From the NCBI GenBank assembly GCA_045113315.1, contig JBGUIX010000008.1, positions 1 through 44,141 on the forward strand: 44,141 nucleotides of DNA, written 5' to 3'. This DNA comes from RUG13091 sp045113315 (GTDB taxonomy: Bacteria; Bacillota_I; Bacilli_A; RFN20; CAG-826). The position numbers and the translations under genes are program-made. Shown here piece after piece: positions 16,629 through 25,673 of this stretch (the stretch's first letter is position 1; each line of letters starts with the position of its first letter). The notes below the pieces were generated by a model. It was not told where the DNA came from and did no database searches. It saw nothing but the letters and a program-made list of their open reading frames with translations.

Positions 16629-18035
16629 TTAATCCTCCCAATTTAAGGATCTAGCGATCCTAAATAATGTTTCGTTAGAGAAGTTAACTTTGTTATCGTA
16701 GGTATTTATAAATTTACCGTTATCACTTTCTTGGATAATTGTGGCGACACTTTCAGCGACAGGGGCAAACATCATCTTTGAACCTCTAACTAGTTCATAT
16801 TTATAATTACCTAAATCTTTATAAGTTAAAGATAAGTAGATATCAAATGAACAAGTTAACGCTAAACGATAATAATTATCGTCATGAGTGTTATCAAGCA
16901 CTAGGGTATCTTCTTGATGGTTACGAGCTTGTTCATAAGTTGTACCGAAATTATGAGAAATAGAGGTATTAACCACCTTATCTCCTCTTAAATTAACTTC
17001 TGTGGAAGTAGGTGTTAAATTCTTTTCAAAATTAGCTAAGAATGTCGCACCTTGAGTAAATGAACCAGTATTACCATATAAATATGATAGATAAGTTGGA
17101 TTATAGGCGTAATTAAGACCATAGGCTAAGATGGAATCATTAATTTCACTCCACTTCTCGTTATATGTTTCAATTGATGAATAACTTAATGTGACATCCG
17201 CATCAGTGGACTTATGATAAATCGTGTCACCATAGTTGATTGCTACATTATAAACTCGACCCACATAGGCTAAAACATTATATTTTTCATCAACTTTTTC
17301 ACTAGCGACCACTCTAAAGTTTCTTGTTTCTTCAGCGTCAGATTCTTCCACAGTTAAACCGCTATAACGTTTTTCGATATCTTTATAAGTAGCTAAATAT
17401 TCCATGTTTTGATGGACATATTCTAATGGGTAGTCCCAGCCAATAAAGTCGTTATAATAACGATCATCAACATCATGACCATATAATGAACGTCCTTCAT
17501 ATTTAACGGTTTGATAATATCCCACACGTGTGGTATATAAGATACCAGCTTCACCTGGAATATGAGGTTCTCTAAATTCACATAGATAACCGTTAAAGTC
17601 TTTGTTTCTCACGATATCAAAACCAAATTTAGAAGTCACACCACCGATAAATAAGGTTAGCGTGTGATGTCCAACTTCACCTAAATAATGACGATACTCA
17701 ATCGGAATATGTTTTTCTAAGAAATCAAAGTCTTGAGTGGATGCATCACTATAAGTGACATGTAATTTGATTCCTGCCTCATCAAAGCAGATAGCTTTAA
17801 TACCTTGGCTAGGAATATTTATAAATTCGACACTAGACACTTCCACTCCTGGTTTAGTGACGACGATTGCCTCCTCTTCTGGAGCGGTATATCTAAATGT
17901 CGATTGAGGATTATCATTTACCTCAATTGTTGTCTCTTCATTATTATTTTCATTACCTTTAGGTAAAATAACCTGTATTGTACAGCTAGTTAATAATAAC
18001 AATGATAAAGGTAGTAATTTAATTATCTTTTTCAT
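16629..18035 (-). CDS. Lipoprotein of unknown function, middle gene of the LRR operon
   Basis: 468 residues from the ATG at 18035. The signal ends L-L-T-S-C (Cys18), followed by an Asn/Glu spacer. Residues 60-140 look like a bacterial Ig-like domain (V-E-F-I-N-I-P-S-Q-G-I-K … L-H-V-T-Y-S-D-A-S-T-Q-D-F-D-F). Residues about 165-220 carry a Y-N-D-F-I-G-W-D-Y core that resembles the InlB-type repeats nearby. The rest is unassigned. A GTG start at 18044 would overlap the upstream gene; the ATG immediately after that gene's TAA, with AGGTG in front, is preferred. Confidence 0.8.
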   Translation of the reverse strand: MKKIIKLLPLSLLLLTSCTIQVILPKGNENNNEETTIEVNDNPQSTFRYTAPEEEAIVVTKPGVEVSSVEFINIPSQGIKAICFDEAGIKLHVTYSDASTQDFDFLEKHIPIEYRHYLGEVGHHTLTLFIGGVTSKFGFDIVRNKDFNGYLCEFREPHIPGEAGILYTTRVGYYQTVKYEGRSLYGHDVDDRYYNDFIGWDYPLEYVHQNMEYLATYKDIEKRYSGLTVEESDAEETRNFRVVASEKVDEKYNVLAYVGRVYNVAINYGDTIYHKSTDADVTLSYSSIETYNEKWSEINDSILAYGLNYAYNPTYLSYLYGNTGSFTQGATFLANFEKNLTPTSTEVNLRGDKVVNTSISHNFGTTYEQARNHQEDTLVLDNTHDDNYYRLALTCSFDIYLSLTYKDLGNYKYELVRGSKMMFAPVAESVATIIQESDNGKFINTYDNKVNFSNETLFRIARSLNWED

Positions 18036-18036
18036 A

Positions 18037-20847
18037 TTAGTCACCTACCTTTACATAGATGCCTCTGACCACTAAGTCAGAAGAGACATCATTTAGTGAT
18101 TTATCCCAACCAATAAAGAAATAACCATTCATAAATTGATCTCTAATCGCTGGATCTGGTTCTGGGGCTCTAGTATGTTCTTCAACATGTGAGTCTTGAT
18201 ATATCAAATTATTTAGTCCGTCATAATAACTAACTGTGTAATAGATAATCTTATGCCAGTTAATAACGATATGAATGTCATCGGTTTGACCTTCTGGAAC
18301 AGTAAAGATATCACCGACATGATAATGATTATCACCTATGGTGAAATCGATTAAACGGTAGCCCTCTCTTTCTTCTGGTTCCACGAATGTATATGTCGCT
18401 TTTGGTCTAAATTTACCAATTTTCACTTCTGGTGTACCTGGTTCATCATCGCTATTTCTCATATAGATGTTAATCGCATCCGCGGCTTCAAAATGAACAG
18501 GGATAGTAACATCACCAGCAAAACCCGCCCAGTTAGAAACTTTAACGGTAAATTCAAAATCGAAACTAGCCGCACTACCATCCGCAATAGAGATATTTCC
18601 GGCTTTATCGATACTGACCCAATCCTCATCTTTATATTCTTCAGTGGTTATCTTGATATCTTCGTATTTAAACATTCTGACCGAGATATCACCTAACCAG
18701 CTTTCCACTAATTTGGTTTCTGAATCAGCCTTTAATTTCGCTTGATCAAGCACCATTCGTACACCATCCCAAACCGTGAATAATAAGACATTAGTTTCAT
18801 CTAACGACATCACTGATTTAGACATCGTGAAACTAGTTTCTCTTTCATTTGAGAAGTGTTCTATTTCATTAGAGAAATACACTCTTAATAAGTATGTTTT
18901 AAATAGGTCACGTGAGAAATCAAAATTAAATATCGTGACCACTAATTCGAGTCCGATCTTAGCCCCCATTAATATATACATATCAATCGCATAATTACCG
19001 CTAAACTTCTTCCCTTCTTCAGCAAGTGGGGAAATAGAAGCGGTTAATGCGCCTTGAATACCGATTTTTACATAGAATTCCGCGTATACTTCCGCGTGTA
19101 GATATTTATATGTCCCAGCAATATAAATCGCACCAGATAAACGGAAAGCCACTCTAACTTCCGCTAAACCCATAAAGGCAATATCCCAGGCATTACATTC
19201 CTTCACTTCTTGGTGAGTATCGCTTTCTCCACCACCTTTGTTGGAGAAATTAAAGACAACACGATTACTCTTCCATTGTTTTTTAAAGACAACCATCGCT
19301 TGGATAGTGATATCAAAGATAAAGTCAAACCTTAATTCAAATGTTAATGGTCCGGCGATTTGGATATCTAATTTAAATAAGGGGAGAGTTGTTTTATTAC
19401 CTTCTGTTTGAGCGCAGGCTTCCGCGCTTTCTTTTAATCTCTTATAGAAATTATCTTGCTGACCTCTTGCGGCGTTAATTTCATTATTTAAATCTTCTTG
19501 GACTTCTTGTTCGGTTTTTTCTTTTTGTCTGACTTGGACATCAAAAACCGCTAAGAAAGTATGAGATTCAATCACTTCTTCAACACATTTAATCTTATAG
19601 TTAACACCGACAGGAATGACCTTCCATTTCTTTTTAACAGAAACATCGAAGTCCATCGTATAGGTCGTAACTCTTTCATAAATATATTTAAAAGTTAGAT
19701 AGAATTTATCTTTTTTAAGTTCGATTTGGCTCACACCAATCGAGAATGTAAATGTTAATTTATTATTAAAATAATTGAATTTTAAATCGACATCGATTTG
19801 ATCCATTAAATTCTTTAAATTATTCGGATCTCTATTTTGACTATATTTCGCAAATAGATTCACTAACGCTCTCGCGGTCACCGAATATCTAAGACCGGAA
19901 ACGATGGATTCGGTGTTGGCTAAGATTTCAATATTACTTAAATCAACATCTTTTTCACCTTTTGCTTCTAAAGAGGTATAAACATTACCTAAATCAGGTT
20001 CAATATAGTTGATTTTATATAATCCATTACCTAAATCTTCTTTAGAAACAAATTCACCATAGAAATCAGTGACATCGATATTTTCACTAGCGATATCTTT
20101 TTTAACAACAAAGGTATCACCTTCATTTAAATTAGGTCCTGCTCCTTCATAGATGAATGAATAATTCGCGTTTTCATCGACAACTTCATCGCTCACTTTC
20201 GTTAAATCAAAAGCGGGAATATCTTCTTTTAAAACAACATTATCAACAGGTATTTCATTACCGTATTCATCTTTAGTTTCAGGAGCATCTTCCACTTCAA
20301 TAGTGATTCTTTGAATAGAAGGATCTTTACCTCTAAACATCAGATTCTTATTTGGATCAAGATTAACGATATAAACTTCACCATACGCAAATGAACCGCT
20401 GAATGGGAAACAAATATATGTATCTGAGGCTTGAAATTCAACGTCTAAATTTATTCCATCAGCGTCGGTAACGGCGATACCACCATTAGATACACCATTT
20501 GTGTTAATAAGCGCGCTATATTCATCAATCCTTGATTCATTACCTTGATCGATAAAATTCATATAAAGGGTGGTGTTCATCGGTGCGTTAAGCATCGAAG
20601 TGGACATTTTCGCTTGATACGCTTCTGGAACAACTTCCATCTCACTATTTTCAAGCTCTTCACCAGTTAACGTTTCATCGTGAGTGACAGTGACACGTGG
20701 GCTCCAATTAGTTAAAACTTCCACCATTGTCTCATTATCGACTCTTTCGCTATTATCTTCTTCGACCTTTTTAGAAGTGCCGTTACAAGAAGTAATGAGC
20801 ATCGCAAAAGTAATTAACGAGAGTAATAATTTCGGATTCTTTTTCAT
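18037..20847 (-). CDS. Large lipoprotein with C-terminal InlB-like repeat, first gene of the LRR operon
   Basis: 936 residues. The signal ends L-I-T-S-C (Cys21) and is followed by an acidic spacer. Most of the protein is beta-rich without a recognised domain. A Glu/Gln-rich helical stretch lies at about 440-475. The last 70 residues (Y-T-V-S-Y-Y-D-G-L … F-F-I-G-W-D-K-S-L) form one InlB/Listeria-Bacteroides repeat, like those in the 949-residue lipoprotein. An AAAGGGG site and an upstream TATAAT precede it. Its TAA is followed one base later by the next gene's ATG. The three secreted products probably form one surface assembly; this is inference. Confidence 0.82.
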   Translation of the reverse strand: MKKNPKLLLSLITFAMLITSCNGTSKKVEEDNSERVDNETMVEVLTNWSPRVTVTHDETLTGEELENSEMEVVPEAYQAKMSTSMLNAPMNTTLYMNFIDQGNESRIDEYSALINTNGVSNGGIAVTDADGINLDVEFQASDTYICFPFSGSFAYGEVYIVNLDPNKNLMFRGKDPSIQRITIEVEDAPETKDEYGNEIPVDNVVLKEDIPAFDLTKVSDEVVDENANYSFIYEGAGPNLNEGDTFVVKKDIASENIDVTDFYGEFVSKEDLGNGLYKINYIEPDLGNVYTSLEAKGEKDVDLSNIEILANTESIVSGLRYSVTARALVNLFAKYSQNRDPNNLKNLMDQIDVDLKFNYFNNKLTFTFSIGVSQIELKKDKFYLTFKYIYERVTTYTMDFDVSVKKKWKVIPVGVNYKIKCVEEVIESHTFLAVFDVQVRQKEKTEQEVQEDLNNEINAARGQQDNFYKRLKESAEACAQTEGNKTTLPLFKLDIQIAGPLTFELRFDFIFDITIQAMVVFKKQWKSNRVVFNFSNKGGGESDTHQEVKECNAWDIAFMGLAEVRVAFRLSGAIYIAGTYKYLHAEVYAEFYVKIGIQGALTASISPLAEEGKKFSGNYAIDMYILMGAKIGLELVVTIFNFDFSRDLFKTYLLRVYFSNEIEHFSNERETSFTMSKSVMSLDETNVLLFTVWDGVRMVLDQAKLKADSETKLVESWLGDISVRMFKYEDIKITTEEYKDEDWVSIDKAGNISIADGSAASFDFEFTVKVSNWAGFAGDVTIPVHFEAADAINIYMRNSDDEPGTPEVKIGKFRPKATYTFVEPEEREGYRLIDFTIGDNHYHVGDIFTVPEGQTDDIHIVINWHKIIYYTVSYYDGLNNLIYQDSHVEEHTRAPEPDPAIRDQFMNGYFFIGWDKSLNDVSSDLVVRGIYVKVGD

Positions 20848-20990
20848 ACTAAGTCCCCTTTCATAAATTATAAACTCATTTAAATTTTACAATTTATATT
20901 CTGTATAGATATTAACAATTCATATGTCACAAATGTGCCACAAAGTAGTATAAAAATTCTGTTCATATATAATATGAAAAGATAGTTATT

Positions 20991-21917
20991 TTATTTAATA
21001 AAATCGATAATTTCTTCAATTATTTCTTGATCTTGTTCCACTAAATCGGCTAATGAAACATCTTTAAAATAATTGATTTTATCAATATCTGTTTTAATCT
21101 TTTTTTCTTTAATTAACTCGTTATATTTGCCAAATACTTCTTGTAAATATTTAGAAGCTTTTTCAGTGTAGTTAGGATTATGTCCTCTATGATTGACACT
21201 AATGGTAATAAGATTTTCATTATTCAGTTTTTCAATTACCGCTAAAGAGGATTTATAAGTAACCATTGGATCATCTAAAGAATGAATGAATAATATCTTC
21301 TTTTTAGTCTCTTTTAAGAAACTAGCATTATCTAAATCGTAATAATGAGGATATTTCTTTCTTTCATATTTCAGAATTTGTTTACTAATGAATTTTGATT
21401 TCACTAAGGAATTAATTAATGATTCCACTGATAAGAAACCAGAAATAATTACGCCTTTATTAATATCATTTCTTAAATTTAATAAATTTAAGGAAGTATA
21501 TCCGCCTAATGAATGACCGATAACTATAACTTCTTTATCAAGAGTTAAATAATCTAATAATTCATTCACATCCTCTGTCGGAGTGTTTAAAGAGAGTAAA
21601 TATTTCCCTTCTGATTTATCCGTACCGGTATAATCTAGACTTAATACTTTAAATCCTCTTTTACATATTTCTTCAATCTCTTTTAAATAGGCGGTATGAC
21701 CTGGTCCAATACCGGGTAAAAATAAGATGATTTTATCTTTATTATAATTAGGGTAATAATAGTAAAAATAACTAATCTTAATTCCTTTGGAATTAGTAAA
21801 AGATAATGCTTCTTGTTTTAGATTAGTAAAATCCGTATATGAATAATAAGGTATACCAACCTCTTTATCATATCGACAGACAAATCTTTTAATATATTGT
21901 TTACTGATAAAACCCAT
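20991..21917 (-). CDS. Alpha/beta hydrolase (serine esterase/lipase-like)
   Basis: 308 residues, cytosolic by sequence. The nucleophile elbow is G-H-S-L-G-G (Ser near 137), the acid is in H-S-L-D-D-P (near 222) and the His in N-H-R-G-H (near 250), completing a catalytic triad. The oxyanion region is L-F-L-P-G-I-G-P-G-H. The layout matches the YqkD/BAAT-like esterase group in Pfam clan AB_hydrolase. The substrate cannot be told. It lies 17 bases after the frameshift-restored end of the 5'-nucleotidase gene and lacks its own clear promoter or strong ribosome site, so it is probably cotranscribed. Confidence 0.85.
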   Translation of the reverse strand: MGFISKQYIKRFVCRYDKEVGIPYYSYTDFTNLKQEALSFTNSKGIKISYFYYYYPNYNKDKIILFLPGIGPGHTAYLKEIEEICKRGFKVLSLDYTGTDKSEGKYLLSLNTPTEDVNELLDYLTLDKEVIVIGHSLGGYTSLNLLNLRNDINKGVIISGFLSVESLINSLVKSKFISKQILKYERKKYPHYYDLDNASFLKETKKKILFIHSLDDPMVTYKSSLAVIEKLNNENLITISVNHRGHNPNYTEKASKYLQEVFGKYNELIKEKKIKTDIDKINYFKDVSLADLVEQDQEIIEEIIDFIK

Positions 21918-21934
21918 ATCTATATCTATTCACT

Positions 21935-22136
21935 TTAAAAGAATTGTAATAAATTTAATTTAAAATCTAGTGTACTTCTAGCGGGGACTAAACGTGAACC
22001 ACTACCATCACTATAATAGGATATGTTAAATCCCACTAAGTTACAGGGCTCAGTAACTGACCATTTGAAAGCTCTATTAATTGTTTCATCATTAACAGTA
22101 AAGTAGTTAGCACCAGCTTTATCTCCACCGGGGAAT
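21935..22136 (-). pseudogene. Out-of-frame natural C terminus of the 5'-nucleotidase lipoprotein
   Basis: In the shifted minus-strand frame from about 22136 the sequence reads F-P-G-G-D-K-A-G-A-N-Y-F-T-V-N-D-E-T-I-N-R-A-F-K-W, continues as globular-looking protein for about 65 residues and ends at the TAA at 21937-21935. Adding one T to the short T-run near 22134 restores a single frame of about 770 residues. The break is therefore a one-base deletion, a sequencing error, or a phase-variable site. Confidence 0.75.
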
Positions 22137-24246
22137 ATCTACTTCCTCCCCCTCCACCAGCGCGTTCGGTGATCCAATCGTAATCAATATTGCCTAAATT
22201 ATTATAGAAATCAGTGTTATCTAGATCCCCAAATTTAATTTGATGCTCAAGCCAGTTATAATCAGATGAACTAATCGTGTAATTAACATCAAATCTTAAT
22301 AATTTATCCATAGAGAATAAGATATTGAAGTTATAAGCGTTATCACTATTAGAAGTATTTTTAATGCCGAAGGCATCTAATAAGGTTTCTCCCACATATT
22401 GATAACCACAATCTCTAAAGATGATTGCCCCTTCAATAGTTTTGCCATTACCAACATCAATGGTGAATTTCTTATCTGACTGACCTTGCATATAGGTTTT
22501 CTTAGGATGCTTATAATCCACTAATTTGGCGTTAAATAACATATCTTTATTAACGGTAATAATATGGTTTTCCTCATCATCTCCACCGGCAGGTTCGATA
22601 ATAATACGGTTATCGGCTTTTGAATATTTATCCGCTAATTTACCATCTAAAACATCGACAATGTAATTAATTACTACTTCATAATCGTATAGTGAAGTGG
22701 AAGCCACTACTTCATCATTCATAAAGTGATTAGCCCCATCTCCTCCACTTATTAATAAGAAATCGTTTGAAGCAATTGTGTATTTTTTATCATCTAACAA
22801 ATCTACATAAGTATCATTTTCTAATACTTTAATATCTTTCACTCTTCTCTCACCAGCAACTTTAACAAATTGTCCATCTGGTGTGGTTACAACACTAGTT
22901 TCTTTTGTGGTATCAATACTATATTTAAGCCCAGAGACTTGAGCGAAAGCTCCAAACTGATTTTCTTTAGGAACATCAGTGACTTTCATGGAAGTGAATT
23001 CTAAATAGTCACGGATATGACTTCCTAGAACTTCTTTTTTCACTAAATAATTATTAAATGGATGGACATTAATGATTTTTTCATAGGTGATATCGCCTTT
23101 TGTTATTCCTTCTCTAATACCACCACCATTGATGACACCGATATCAGCCTCTCCATAATAACGATAAGCGTCAGCGATCAAATCTCCTAAAGGAGCTTCT
23201 CTAGTTCTCACATAATTTTTTTCACCATCTAAATCGATATCGCTACTCGCTAAAACTGTTTTTCCTTTTTCTTCCGCTTTCGCTTTTATAGAAGTAATAA
23301 AGTCATTCATGTGTTCATCACTATTTTCATATTCAGTTATGAATTCGTGAGAAATATTACCTTCTTTAGAAATCGTTAAAGAGGCAAATTCATTTAATTT
23401 ATAACCAGTGTCGACAAGTAAAGTATCGACATTATCTTTATTTTTTTCTGTAGTCCATGGTAAATCAGTATGACTATGCCCATCTAAAAAAGCGGTAATA
23501 CCAGTGGTATTTTTAATCACATCAATCGATCTAAATGGTTTAAATGAATCGGGACTACCTAAATGTGATAAAGCGATAATATAATCCGCTCCATCAGCCT
23601 TACATTGATCGATTTTAGTTTGGATTAGATTATAAAAACCATCGACAGTTTCTCCGCCAAAATCATAAGCAATATGACCGTCTTCAATAAATGTTTTAGG
23701 ATCAGAAGTTGTTAATGTTTTTGGAGTGGTAATACCAATATATCCAACTTTTCTATTACCGTATTCTTTAATAACATATGGTTTTACCATATTTAATTTA
23801 TTTTCTTTATTTCCGATATATGAATAATTACAAGAAACAACATCACCTTTAAATTCGTTTAGTCTTTCTTTTAATACATCAATACCATAATCAAATTCAT
23901 GATTACCTAAGGTAACAACGTCATAATTCATCTCATTCATGACATCTATTATGTATTCGCCTTTAGAAACCGCTCCGATGAATTCACCTTGTAAATAATC
24001 ACCTGCATCCACTAAAGAAACATAATTAGTATTTTCTAAACTCTTTTTATAACTTGCGACTTTTGAATAACCTAAATATTTATCAATGCCGCAGTGAACA
24101 TCTGTGGTATAGACAATTGAAATGTCTTTATCTATTTTTACTGGTTCTTCTTCACTAGAAGAGGAAGATTTACCTTTTTTACTACAGCTAAACAAAGTTG
24201 TAGATAATAACGCTGTTAATATAATTGTGATGAATTTCTTATTCAT
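22036..24246 (-). CDS. 5'-nucleotidase/2',3'-cyclic phosphodiesterase lipoprotein (UshA-like), frameshifted at the C terminus
   Basis: 736 residues as read. The lipobox is L-F-S-C, followed by S-K-K-G-K-S-S-S-S-S-E-E-E. The metallophosphoesterase motifs are T-D-V-H-C-G, D-A-G-D-Y, G-N-H-E-F-D-Y-G, S-H-L-G and D-G-H-S-H. The 5_nucleotid_C domain follows (P-L-G-D-L-I-A-D-A and N-G-G-G-I-R). The family hydrolyses extracellular nucleotides to nucleosides. An extra domain of about 170 residues follows. After S-R-Y near 22137 the frame gives a low-complexity tail that does not look real; the natural tail is open in another frame (next entry). The ATG at 24246 is chosen because GGGG lies ten bases upstream. 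Confidence 0.88.
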   Translation of the reverse strand: MNKKFITIILTALLSTTLFSCSKKGKSSSSSEEEPVKIDKDISIVYTTDVHCGIDKYLGYSKVASYKKSLENTNYVSLVDAGDYLQGEFIGAVSKGEYIIDVMNEMNYDVVTLGNHEFDYGIDVLKERLNEFKGDVVSCNYSYIGNKENKLNMVKPYVIKEYGNRKVGYIGITTPKTLTTSDPKTFIEDGHIAYDFGGETVDGFYNLIQTKIDQCKADGADYIIALSHLGSPDSFKPFRSIDVIKNTTGITAFLDGHSHTDLPWTTEKNKDNVDTLLVDTGYKLNEFASLTISKEGNISHEFITEYENSDEHMNDFITSIKAKAEEKGKTVLASSDIDLDGEKNYVRTREAPLGDLIADAYRYYGEADIGVINGGGIREGITKGDITYEKIINVHPFNNYLVKKEVLGSHIRDYLEFTSMKVTDVPKENQFGAFAQVSGLKYSIDTTKETSVVTTPDGQFVKVAGERRVKDIKVLENDTYVDLLDDKKYTIASNDFLLISGGDGANHFMNDEVVASTSLYDYEVVINYIVDVLDGKLADKYSKADNRIIIEPAGGDDEENHIITVNKDMLFNAKLVDYKHPKKTYMQGQSDKKFTIDVGNGKTIEGAIIFRDCGYQYVGETLLDAFGIKNTSNSDNAYNFNILFSMDKLLRFDVNYTISSSDYNWLEHQIKFGDLDNTDFYNNLGNIDYDWITERAGGGGGSRYSPVEIKLVLTTLLLMMKQLIELSNGQLLSPVT

Positions 24247-24286
24247 AAACATATTGCCCCTTTTTAATCATTAATAATTATATATT

Positions 24287-24715
24287 CTACTTCGGTTGTC
24301 CGTATTCTCTATTCATCGCTTCTATGGAAACAACCCATTGTTTTCCATACTTGCAAACATCAATCCCATTTTTTAATTTACCATACGATATGGCCTTTCT
24401 TAATGTGGATTCATTTAATCCCCATATCGATGTCGCATCATTCATCGACATTAAGCCATCAAATGGTGTTTTTATTTCCACGCCATTCTCCCATAATTCA
24501 TCACACGAGAGATCGACATAATCGTTCCATACAATACCATTCCCGCCTATATCGACATAAACTCCATAAAATAGGTTGTTTTCTTTTAATGTTTTAAAAA
24601 CATCTTTCCAGTCAAATAATGGTTTGACATCATATATTTTTGTAACACCAACACAAAACTGGACTAAAAGTTTATAATCTTCTAAAGGAAATACATTCTT
24701 AACTTTGTTAAACAT
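24287..24715 (-). CDS. DUF2442 protein with C-terminal HTH (antitoxin-like)
   Basis: 142 residues. The N-terminal 85 match DUF2442 (Y-D-V-K-P-L-F … F-Y-G-V-Y-V-D-I-G-G-N-G-I-V-W-N-D-Y-V-D-L-S-C-D-E-L-W-E-N-G). The C-terminal 50 resemble a helix-turn-helix (S-M-N-D-A-T-S-I-W-G-L-N-E-S-T-L-R-K-A-I). DUF2442 proteins often pair with DUF4160 as toxin-antitoxin modules, but no DUF4160 partner is visible here. There is no Shine-Dalgarno sequence. A palindrome upstream suggests autorepression. It may be an orphan antitoxin. Confidence 0.85.
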   Translation of the reverse strand: MFNKVKNVFPLEDYKLLVQFCVGVTKIYDVKPLFDWKDVFKTLKENNLFYGVYVDIGGNGIVWNDYVDLSCDELWENGVEIKTPFDGLMSMNDATSIWGLNESTLRKAISYGKLKNGIDVCKYGKQWVVSIEAMNREYGQPK

Positions 24716-24733
24716 ATTTTATCATTTTTAGTT

Positions 24734-24751
24734 TATCACTATACCGTGATA
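24734..24751. promoter_or_regulatory. Operator-like palindrome upstream of the DUF2442-HTH gene
   Basis: TATCAC (24734-24739) and GTGATA (24746-24751) flank six bases that contain TATA. The site lies 19-36 bases upstream of the gene start, where a -10 box would be, so an HTH product binding here would block its own promoter. Confidence 0.55.
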
Positions 24752-24807
24752 TTTTCTATATAAAATAACTATCTAAAAAAACACAACTCATTTAAGTTAT
24801 CAAATAA

Positions 24808-24981
24808 ATATTCTTTTTTGATCATACTTATGAATCCATCGGCTGGAAAGTGATAGAAACACCACAAAAGACAGAAACAAAACCTCAAACAATCAATTCG
24901 GAAGATGGATATCTCTATTTCAATTTCGATGGAAAAGAAGAAGGAGATACTATCTACATTGGTGTAGTTGAAGTTGAATGA
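24808..24981 (+). pseudogene. Orphan 3' fragment of an unidentified gene
   Basis: Between two minus-strand genes the plus strand reads 57 codons to the TGA at 24979-24981, without a start: I-F-F-F-D-H-T-Y-E-S-I-G-W-K-V-I-E-T-P, continuing to S-E-D-G-Y-L-Y-F-N-F-D-G-K. The composition is plainly protein-like and beta-rich, and the frame is blocked upstream by TAA at 24805. It looks like the tail of a lost secreted protein. I cannot name the family. Confidence 0.55.
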
Positions 24982-24994
24982 AAACTATTTTTAA

Positions 24995-25213
24995 TCACTT
25001 ATTATCAATTTTTGTTTTTAGATATTTATCATATAAAGATAAAAGATATAAAGCCGATTCACCATAAAGGCCTGTTTCATCATCATCTAACATATCAATG
25101 ACGTCTGACTGATAAAATCTGTTTCTAGATTCTTCGATGCTCAGCTTATATTTTTTCGCTATAAGTTCAATGGTTTGAGAAATAAGAATTGTTTTGGCAA
25201 GAACATGTTCCAT
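24995..25213 (-). CDS. Small helical protein, DUF3791-like partner
   Basis: 72 residues, all-helical by composition, with S-I-E-E-S-R-N-R-F-Y-Q-S-D-V-I-D-M-L-D-D-D-E-T-G-L-Y-G-E-S-A-L-Y at 25-56. It looks like a distant relative of the neighbouring DUF3791-like protein. Such pairs of small genes occur beside DUF3990-type toxins, though no toxin is visible here. It ends close to the orphan gene fragment, which lies on the other strand. An antitoxin-like role is inference. Confidence 0.65.
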   Translation of the reverse strand: MEHVLAKTILISQTIELIAKKYKLSIEESRNRFYQSDVIDMLDDDETGLYGESALYLLSLYDKYLKTKIDNK

Positions 25214-25256
25214 TATTTTACCTCGTAGCTATTAAATCTGGTTTTTAACTACAACA

Positions 25257-25511
25257 TCAGATCCGTGATAATCTTTTCTTAAAATATTCATTTATTGAAT
25301 GTGTAGACATGCCATGCATATCTTCATAATCATCTTTTAATTCATCAATAATGCCAGCCTTATCAAGTTCGTTATAAATTTTTCTACTACTTTGATTAAC
25401 GCTAGATGCATATTGTTCAACGCACATAACTATGAATCTATTTATCTTTTTATCTAGAATTGTAATTGTCTTAGTTGCTCTTTCTTTTAATGAATCTTTA
25501 TTAATCTGCAT
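25257..25511 (-). CDS. DUF3791-like small protein
   Basis: 84 residues. F-I-V-M-C-V-E-Q-Y-A … N-E-L-D-K-A-G-I-I-D-E-L-K-D-D-Y-E-D-M-H-G-M-S-T-H-S-I-N-E-Y follows the DUF3791 pattern of an I-E/V-E-x-Y-A helix and a Y-x-x-L/M-H-x-x-S/T segment. Family members are small helical proteins often found in toxin-antitoxin-like clusters. The 72-residue partner follows after 43 bases. The repeated AATTGTGA-type motif upstream may regulate both. Confidence 0.7.
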   Translation of the reverse strand: MQINKDSLKERATKTITILDKKINRFIVMCVEQYASSVNQSSRKIYNELDKAGIIDELKDDYEDMHGMSTHSINEYFKKRLSRI

Positions 25512-25587
25512 TAGCTACTACCTCAATTACTTCATAGACTTTATTTTCTATACCTAGTTCCATTTGCGTCTAGTTTTTACAATTGAA

Positions 25588-25636
25588 TTTTCACAATTGC
25601 GCCACTAATAATTGATACTTATTTTCACAATTGCGC
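25588..25636. repeat. Two 15-bp direct repeats upstream of the DUF3791-like genes
   Basis: TTTTCACAATTGCGC occurs exactly at 25588-25602 and 25622-25636, a 34-bp period, with a partial copy (TTTTACAATTGAA) at 25575-25587. Read on the minus strand the core is AATTGTGAAAA, close to the AATTTTGTGATTTTT core of the 12259-12368 array. No gene lies in 25512-25673. Confidence 0.7.
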
Positions 25637-25673
25637 TAATTTGATATGTCCTGCACAGTGTCCTGTTTAATCT

